Of a stretch of 47,184 bases of DNA, positions 43,106-47,184 are shown one piece after another. A program made the translations under genes and the position numbers. Position 1 is the first letter of the stretch; each line of letters opens with the position of its first letter. The notes beneath the pieces are model-generated. The model was not told the origin of the DNA, ran no database searches, and saw only the letters and a program-made list of their open reading frames with translations. Source of the stretch: Actinomadura bangladeshensis (GTDB taxonomy: Bacteria > Actinomycetota > Actinomycetes > Streptosporangiales > Streptosporangiaceae); NCBI RefSeq assembly GCF_004348335.1, contig NZ_SMJW01000024.1, positions 1 to 47,184 of the forward strand. The letters are read 5' to 3'.

Positions 43106-43936
43106 TCAGTTGAAGATACGAGGGTCGTTGAAGACGCCGCCGGCGACGAACGCGACATAGGCGTCGGCCACCACCAGTGAGCAGAGCGTGATCAGCGCGT
43201 ACGTCCCGTGCTGCTGGTTGATGCGCGACACCCAGCCCCACATCCGGTACCGGAACGGGTGCTTGGAGAAGTTCTTCAGCCGCCCGCCGACGATGTGCCG
43301 GCACGAGTGGCACGACAGCGTGTACATCCACAGCAGGACCACGTTCACCACCAGGATGATGGTGCCGAGCCCGACGCCGATGCCGCCGTCCTTGCCGTGG
43401 AAGGCGCGGATCGCGTCGTAGGTGTTGATGAGCGAGATGACGACCGCCGCCATCCAGAAGTAGCGGTGCAGGTTCTGCCCGATCAGCGGGAAGCGCCGCT
43501 CGCCGGTGTACTTGCCGTGCGGCTCCTTGACCGCGCACGCGGACGGCGACAGCCAGAACGACCGGTAGTACGCCTTGCGGTAGTAGTAGCAGGTCAGCCG
43601 GAACAGCAGCAGGAACGGCAGCGAGATCGCCGCGAACGGGATCCAGCCGCGGGTGCCCGCCGGCAGGAACGTCCCGAACTCGGCCGCGGTCCCCGTGTGC
43701 CCGTTCACCGTGACGCTGTCGCAGATCTCGTTCAGGCACGGCGAGTAGAACGGCGTCAGGTAGTGGTACTCCGGCACGTAGAACGCGGCCCCCCAGAAGG
43801 CGCGGACCGTCGCGTACACCACCCAGATCGTGAAGAACACGAAGATGGAGACGGGATACAGCCGCCAGTTGTCCTTGCGGAGGGTTCTTTCCTTGATCTG
43901 GGCGCGCGTCTTGGCCGGCGCCTCCACAGTGCTCAT
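43106..43936 (-). CDS. Succinate dehydrogenase membrane anchor (Rv0249c-like)
   Basis: A 276-residue membrane protein with five predicted segments (about 30-52, 100-120, 165-185, 200-220, 245-265). It resembles Rv0249c, the membrane subunit of mycobacterial Sdh1. Residues to note are LHRYFW, LSCHSCRHIVGG with paired His and Cys, and INQQHGTYA, possible haem ligands. The ATG at 43936 has AGGAGAG upstream (complement of 43942-43948). It is the first gene of the operon. Confidence 0.9.
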   Translation of the reverse strand: MSTVEAPAKTRAQIKERTLRKDNWRLYPVSIFVFFTIWVVYATVRAFWGAAFYVPEYHYLTPFYSPCLNEICDSVTVNGHTGTAAEFGTFLPAGTRGWIPFAAISLPFLLLFRLTCYYYRKAYYRSFWLSPSACAVKEPHGKYTGERRFPLIGQNLHRYFWMAAVVISLINTYDAIRAFHGKDGGIGVGLGTIILVVNVVLLWMYTLSCHSCRHIVGGRLKNFSKHPFRYRMWGWVSRINQQHGTYALITLCSLVVADAYVAFVAGGVFNDPRIFN

Positions 43937-44292
43937 CGATCGCTCTCCTGAGCTCGGGTCGTCGTGTCCCCGTACCACGGTCCGCGCGCACCATGCGGCC
44001 GCCGCCGCCCTGCCGTCGGCATCATCGCGCGCGCTCGCGCCATGAGCCGCCGGCCATGCCTCCCGGCCGGGGCCGCGATCGGGCGGCAGCGGCCGTTGAC
44101 GCATGCGGGCGGTGACGCCTCGTGTGCGCTTCCAGCGGTGCGACCCTACGCCACCCACCGGGAGCTGTGACATACATAACAGCCAGACCCGCATGTGAGT
44201 CTGACCACAGACTTTAGCCCGCTCACGGGCGCATCGCAGCGTCCGCCGTCCATAACCACTCGTTATGGCGCAGCGGAATCGAGACGAGCGCG
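43937..44292. promoter_or_regulatory. Control region of the second sdh operon
   Basis: 356 nt without a gene. It holds a Crp-like box (44166-44181, listed separately), a perfect 6-bp inverted repeat AGTCTG-ACCA-CAGACT (44198-44213) and the perfect 7-bp repeat CCATAAC-N5-GTTATGG (44250-44268). The last lies 24 nt past the stop of the minus-strand HTH gene, so it may be its terminator or an operator. The minus-strand frame of the anchor gene is open through most of this region but has no signal of coding. Confidence 0.4.
44166..44181 (+). promoter_or_regulatory. Crp-like box upstream of the second sdh operon
   Basis: TGTGA-CATACA-TAACA matches TGTGA-N6-TCACA in 9 of 10 fixed positions. It lies 230 nt before the anchor-gene start, within an AT-richer patch. 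Confidence 0.4.
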
Positions 44293-44907
44293 CTACGGAA
44301 TGACCGAGCGGTCGCCGAGCACCCTGCCGAGCACGGTCCGGGCGAAGTGCGCCTCGGCCTCGCTCGTCCTGCCGGTCCCGTACACGCGGAGGACTTCGGC
44401 GAGTTCGGGGAAGCGGTCGGCGATGAGATCGGCGGCGGCGTCGATCTCGGCGGCGGACGCGACCTCGCGCAGCAGCGCCTGCACCAGGCGCGCGGGCTCC
44501 CCCGTCCGCCCGGCCGCGCCCTCGCCGGCCTCGGCCGTCCGGTCCCCTGCGGCGCCGTGTCCGGACTCGGCCATCCGGAGCCCGGACGTGGTGGCCGCCG
44601 TCTCGCCCCGGATCTCCTCCAGGCGCGCTTTGACGTCGGCGGCGGGCAGCGCGGCGAACCCGGGATCGGCGACGAGGTCCTCGACGGCCATCAGCCGGTG
44701 CAGGACGGCCGGGTTGCTGATCTTGGCGCGCTGGCCGGACATGAGCTGCGACAGCATCGGCGCGGACAGCCCCAGCACGCCGGCGAGCCCGGACTGCGAC
44801 AGTCCGAGCCGGCCGAGCAGCGGGCGGACGCGGTCACCGAGCGGCTCGCCGTACCACTCGGTCTGCAGCGCGCGGTTCCGGGCGACTGCGTCCTCGGCGA
44901 CGCTCAC
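44293..44907 (-). CDS. Helix-turn-helix (XRE-like) regulator
   Basis: About 204 residues. The XRE-type HTH is at about 25-75: RPLLGRLGLSQSGLAGVLGLSAPMLSQLMSGQRAKISNP. The rest is helical, with an Ala/Gly/Glu-rich insert (about 115-145) and a C-terminal helical part. No ligand or enzyme domain is seen. The GTG at 44907 has AAGGGGG and AGAGG upstream, and earlier starts in the frame would cross the promoter of the divergent lipoprotein gene. It likely controls itself and the divergent lipoprotein-OmpA pair. Confidence 0.8.
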   Translation of the reverse strand: MSVAEDAVARNRALQTEWYGEPLGDRVRPLLGRLGLSQSGLAGVLGLSAPMLSQLMSGQRAKISNPAVLHRLMAVEDLVADPGFAALPAADVKARLEEIRGETAATTSGLRMAESGHGAAGDRTAEAGEGAAGRTGEPARLVQALLREVASAAEIDAAADLIADRFPELAEVLRVYGTGRTSEAEAHFARTVLGRVLGDRSVIP

Positions 44908-44919
44908 CTCTGCACCCCC

Positions 44920-44949
44920 TTGACGATTCACAGATGCAAACGATAGATT
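44920..44949 (+). promoter_or_regulatory. Candidate promoter of the lipoprotein gene
   Basis: TTGACG (44920-44925), an 18-nt spacer and TAGATT (44944-44949) form a plausible housekeeping promoter. A perfect inverted repeat CCGCAC-ACAGAG-GTGCGG (44955-44972) lies just downstream, where a bound regulator would block transcription. Confidence 0.45.
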
Positions 44950-45037
44950 CACGTCCGCACACAGAGGTGCGGTTCCGTGAGCCATGCTGCCACGGACACC
45001 GCTGTTTGCATATGCGACGAACCGTGGAGGACCGACC

Positions 45038-45574
45038 ATGCGCCTAGCGGCCGCCATCACGGCGACCCTGCTCCTCGCGGCCGGGCTGTCCGGCTGCTCG
45101 ATGCTCGGGGACCGGTCATCGGGCAGCGGCTCGGCGGCCTCGGTCGGCCGGGCGAGCTACGACAACGCGACGAAGCCGGTGGTGAAGGGCACCTTCGACA
45201 GCCCGATGACGAAGGGCGCCACGGTCGACATCGCGATCATGGGCCTGAAGGCGAAGGGGGAACTGGCGACGCTGACCGTCCAGCTCACCCCGCACGTCCC
45301 CGCCACCGACACGCGCCGTATCAACGCCTACGGCCTCAACGGCGAGCGCGGCCTCGGCACCTCGCTCATCGACCCGGTGAACCTCAAGCGCTACCTCGTC
45401 GTGCAGGACTCCGGCGGCCGGGAGCTGGAGACCGACGACATCTTCACGAAGATGACGAACGACCAGGCCACACCCTTCTACTTCACGTTCGCCGCCCCAC
45501 CGGAGAGCGTGAAGTCCATCGACGTGCAGATCGGGTCGTGGCCCATGTTCCGCGACATCCCGGTCGAGCGGTGA
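45038..45574 (+). CDS. Putative lipoprotein of unknown function
   Basis: A 178-residue exported protein. The signal is MRLAAAITATLLLAAGLSGC, with lipobox LSGC and Cys20. The mature part is a single beta-rich domain (KGTFDSPMTKGATVDIAIMGL, TLTVQLTPHVP, FYFTFAAPPESVKSIDVQIG), similar to uncharacterised actinobacterial secreted proteins. The ATG at 45038 follows GTGGAGGA. Its stop overlaps the start of the OmpA gene as GTGA, so the pair is co-expressed and probably co-localised at the cell surface. Confidence 0.8.
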   Translation: MRLAAAITATLLLAAGLSGCSMLGDRSSGSGSAASVGRASYDNATKPVVKGTFDSPMTKGATVDIAIMGLKAKGELATLTVQLTPHVPATDTRRINAYGLNGERGLGTSLIDPVNLKRYLVVQDSGGRELETDDIFTKMTNDQATPFYFTFAAPPESVKSIDVQIGSWPMFRDIPVER

Positions 45575-46137
45575 GCCCCATGCGCCGACCGGCGATCATC
45601 ACGGGGGTCCTGGCGCTCGCCCTGACCGTCCCCGCCACTGCCGGCGCCGACCCGGGCGTACCGCACGAGAACCTGGCCAAGAGCGTCCGCTCCATCGATA
45701 CGGGCAGAGCCGTACACGGCATCGACCTGTCGAAGGCGGTCGTCGCCCTGGAGGAGGAGCACACCGACGGCGAGCAGGTCACCGTCCGCCTCTCGGCGGA
45801 CGTCCTGTTCGACTTCGGCAAGGCCGTCCTCACCCCCGCGGCCCGCCGCCGGATCGCCGGCCTCGCTCCCCGCCTGCGCGACGCCAAGGGCACCGTCCAG
45901 GTCGCCGGGCACTCCGACTCCATCGGCGACGAGGCCTACAACCTGTCCCTGTCCGAGCAGCGCGCCAAGGCGGTCGAATCGGAACTGCGCCAGGCCCTCC
46001 AGGGCACACCCCTGCGTATTGAGGCCAGGGGCTACGGCGAAACCAAGCCCCTCACCCCCGAGGAGAAGAACGGCAAGGACGACCCCGAAGCCCGCGCCGA
46101 GAACCGACGCGTAGAGATCACCTACGACAAACCCTGA
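45571..46137 (+). CDS. Secreted OmpA-domain (peptidoglycan-binding) protein
   Basis: About 188 residues. A signal peptide (RRPAIITGVLALALTVPATAGA) is followed by a short linker and an OmpA/MotB-like domain: VLFDFGKAVLTPAARRRIAGLA, VQVAGHSDSIGDEAYNLSLSEQRAKAVE, YGETKPL and the final NRRVEITY. The Asp and Arg that bind diaminopimelate in OmpA are present (SDSIGD, LSEQRA). GTG 45571 (GTGA overlap) or ATG 45580 could start it. It should sit on the wall side of the membrane and hold the lipoprotein near peptidoglycan, which is inference. Confidence 0.88.
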   Translation: MSPMRRPAIITGVLALALTVPATAGADPGVPHENLAKSVRSIDTGRAVHGIDLSKAVVALEEEHTDGEQVTVRLSADVLFDFGKAVLTPAARRRIAGLAPRLRDAKGTVQVAGHSDSIGDEAYNLSLSEQRAKAVESELRQALQGTPLRIEARGYGETKPLTPEEKNGKDDPEARAENRRVEITYDKP

Positions 46138-46197
46138 CCCCGCCTCTCCCCCACGCCGGTGATCGGCACGGCTCCTCGGGATTGACGGCGAACGCGG

Positions 46198-47052
46198 TCA
46201 GCGGGGCGGGGGGCCGAGGTGGTCGAAGATCTGCAGGGGCTCGCCGTCCAGTGTGCGGACGGGGAAGCGCAGCTCCAGGCGGCATGCGGCCAGAGCATGG
46301 CGGGCCATGTCGGCGTTCCCGGGACGCTGGGCGGGGTCGTCCGCGCACAGCCGGGCGATGACCGCCCAGAGCGCCGGCGGCACCCCGGCGGGCGGGGGTC
46401 CGACGCGCTGCCGGGGCGCAGGGTCGCCCGCGCCTGTCAGCATCCGCCAGCCGACCATGCCGGCCGCGTACAGGTCCTGGCGCGGTCCGGGGCGGTTCCA
46501 GTCGAGCACCTCGGGTGCCAGGTATCCGGGCGTGCCCACGGTGAAGCCGGTCGTGGTGAAGCGCATCCCGTCGTCCCCCAGCGCGATCCCGAAGTCGGCC
46601 AGCCGCACGTGCGGCGCCCCGACCGGGCTCGGCTCCAGCAGCAGGTTGGCCGGCTTCACGTCCCGGTGGACGACCCCCGCGCCGTGGATGTGGCTCAACG
46701 CGGCGAGCAGCTGATCGAGCACCTCCGCCGCGTACGCGGGCGGGAGCCTTCCGTAATCACCGAGGAGGGTCTCCAGCGAGCCACCGCGCACCAGGTCCAT
46801 CGCCAGGAGAACGTCGTCGTCCGTCATGCACCACGCGTAGGGCGTGACCACGTGCGGATGCGCCAGCCGCAGCGCCCGTTCGCGCACGACCCGCAGCATC
46901 GACGTGGGACCCCGCCGCCGGACGAGCTTGGCCGCGCAGTACCGCCCCTCCGCGCGGTCATGGGCACGCCAGACCCGGCTCGTCCCTCCCATGCCGATCC
47001 GGTCCAGCATGGTGAACCGACCGCCGATCACCCACCCCGCGTCCACGGGCAC
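46198..47052 (-). CDS. Short Hanks-type Ser/Thr protein kinase without a membrane segment
   Basis: A 284-residue kinase. Features in order: IGMGGTSRVW (P-loop), CAAKLV (Lys), HRDVKPANLL (catalytic loop), LADFGIA (DFG), TVGTPGYLAPEVL (activation/APE) and DLYAAGMVGWRMLTG. After the kinase core only about 40 residues remain, ending in LEPQIF-like PLQIFDHL; there is no transmembrane part, PASTA or NHL domain. GTG 47052 is used; GTG 47046 is possible. It converges on the OmpA gene. Confidence 0.9.
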   Translation of the reverse strand: MPVDAGWVIGGRFTMLDRIGMGGTSRVWRAHDRAEGRYCAAKLVRRRGPTSMLRVVRERALRLAHPHVVTPYAWCMTDDDVLLAMDLVRGGSLETLLGDYGRLPPAYAAEVLDQLLAALSHIHGAGVVHRDVKPANLLLEPSPVGAPHVRLADFGIALGDDGMRFTTTGFTVGTPGYLAPEVLDWNRPGPRQDLYAAGMVGWRMLTGAGDPAPRQRVGPPPAGVPPALWAVIARLCADDPAQRPGNADMARHALAACRLELRFPVRTLDGEPLQIFDHLGPPPR

Positions 47053-47184
47053 CGATCGTACGGAAGACGACCCGATCCGGCCGCCCCGGATCTCGGACTT
47101 CTGTCAACAGAACGGGCGCTCCGGGCATCCAACAGGGGAGGCGCGTGCTCCCCGCGCATCCCGCCCGCCTCCATACAATGATCA
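47053..47184. other. Upstream region of the kinase, to the window end
   Basis: No gene seen. It holds the near-palindrome TTCTGT-CA-ACAGAA (47099-47112) in a GC-rich setting, which could be an operator for the kinase gene. Confidence 0.35.

Overview
The window is a stretch of chromosome from a high-GC filamentous actinomycete. The GC content is near 72% by eye, GTG starts are frequent, 4-nt start/stop overlaps are common, and there is a mycothiol gene (mshB), two PASTA-less Hanks kinases, an LCP protein, and a Sdh operon of the mycobacterial Rv0247c-0249c type. A Streptosporangiales/Thermomonosporaceae-like host (for example Actinomadura) fits, but this is inference only; no rRNA or tRNA is present to test it.

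Layout. 1-4065: the end of a membrane glycosyltransferase-like protein, a membrane-anchored endonuclease/exonuclease/phosphatase protein, a lipoprotein and a convergent YjbR-family protein. 4124-12158: the most interesting part, a tight four-gene operon with an apparently leaderless promoter. It encodes a trypsin-co-occurring domain protein, a trypsin-like protease fused to a VMAP-C-like domain, a MoxR-type AAA+ ATPase, and a 1671-residue protein. That last protein joins a SAV_2336-type vWA-like N-terminus, two EccC/FtsK-like domains with ruined P-loops, an intact caspase domain, an EccA/CbxX-like AAA remnant and a third EccC-like ATPase. This resembles the NTP-dependent MoxR/vWA/protease conflict systems predicted in multicellular bacteria. 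It reads as a sensor, switch and suicide-protease cascade, perhaps against phage.

12160-14041: a TetR regulator and a Cmx-like drug exporter that share an operator-like motif. 14094-18628: minus-strand secreted protein, M6 metalloprotease, RraA-family protein and Lrp/AsnC regulator. 18805-21107: ornithine aminotransferase (rocD) and an LCP protein. 21214-23499: PadR regulator with a perfect palindromic operator and a DHA2-type exporter. 23506-26469: DUF6113-like protein, mshB and a Ser/Thr kinase. 26647-32216: S9 peptidase, then a heterodimeric ABC exporter with one consensus and one degenerate ATP site. 32518-33780: REC-PP2C phosphatase.

33973-44181: two different succinate dehydrogenase operons (sdhCAB on plus, sdh1-like on minus) flank an arginase-family protein, a LysR regulator and a Crp/Fnr regulator. 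A Crp-like TGTGA-N6-TCAC box lies upstream of each sdh operon, which suggests local control. 44293-46137: an HTH regulator diverges from a lipoprotein-OmpA-domain pair. 46198-47052: a second, soluble-looking Ser/Thr kinase. No CRISPR array, insertion sequence, phage gene, tRNA or rRNA was recognised.
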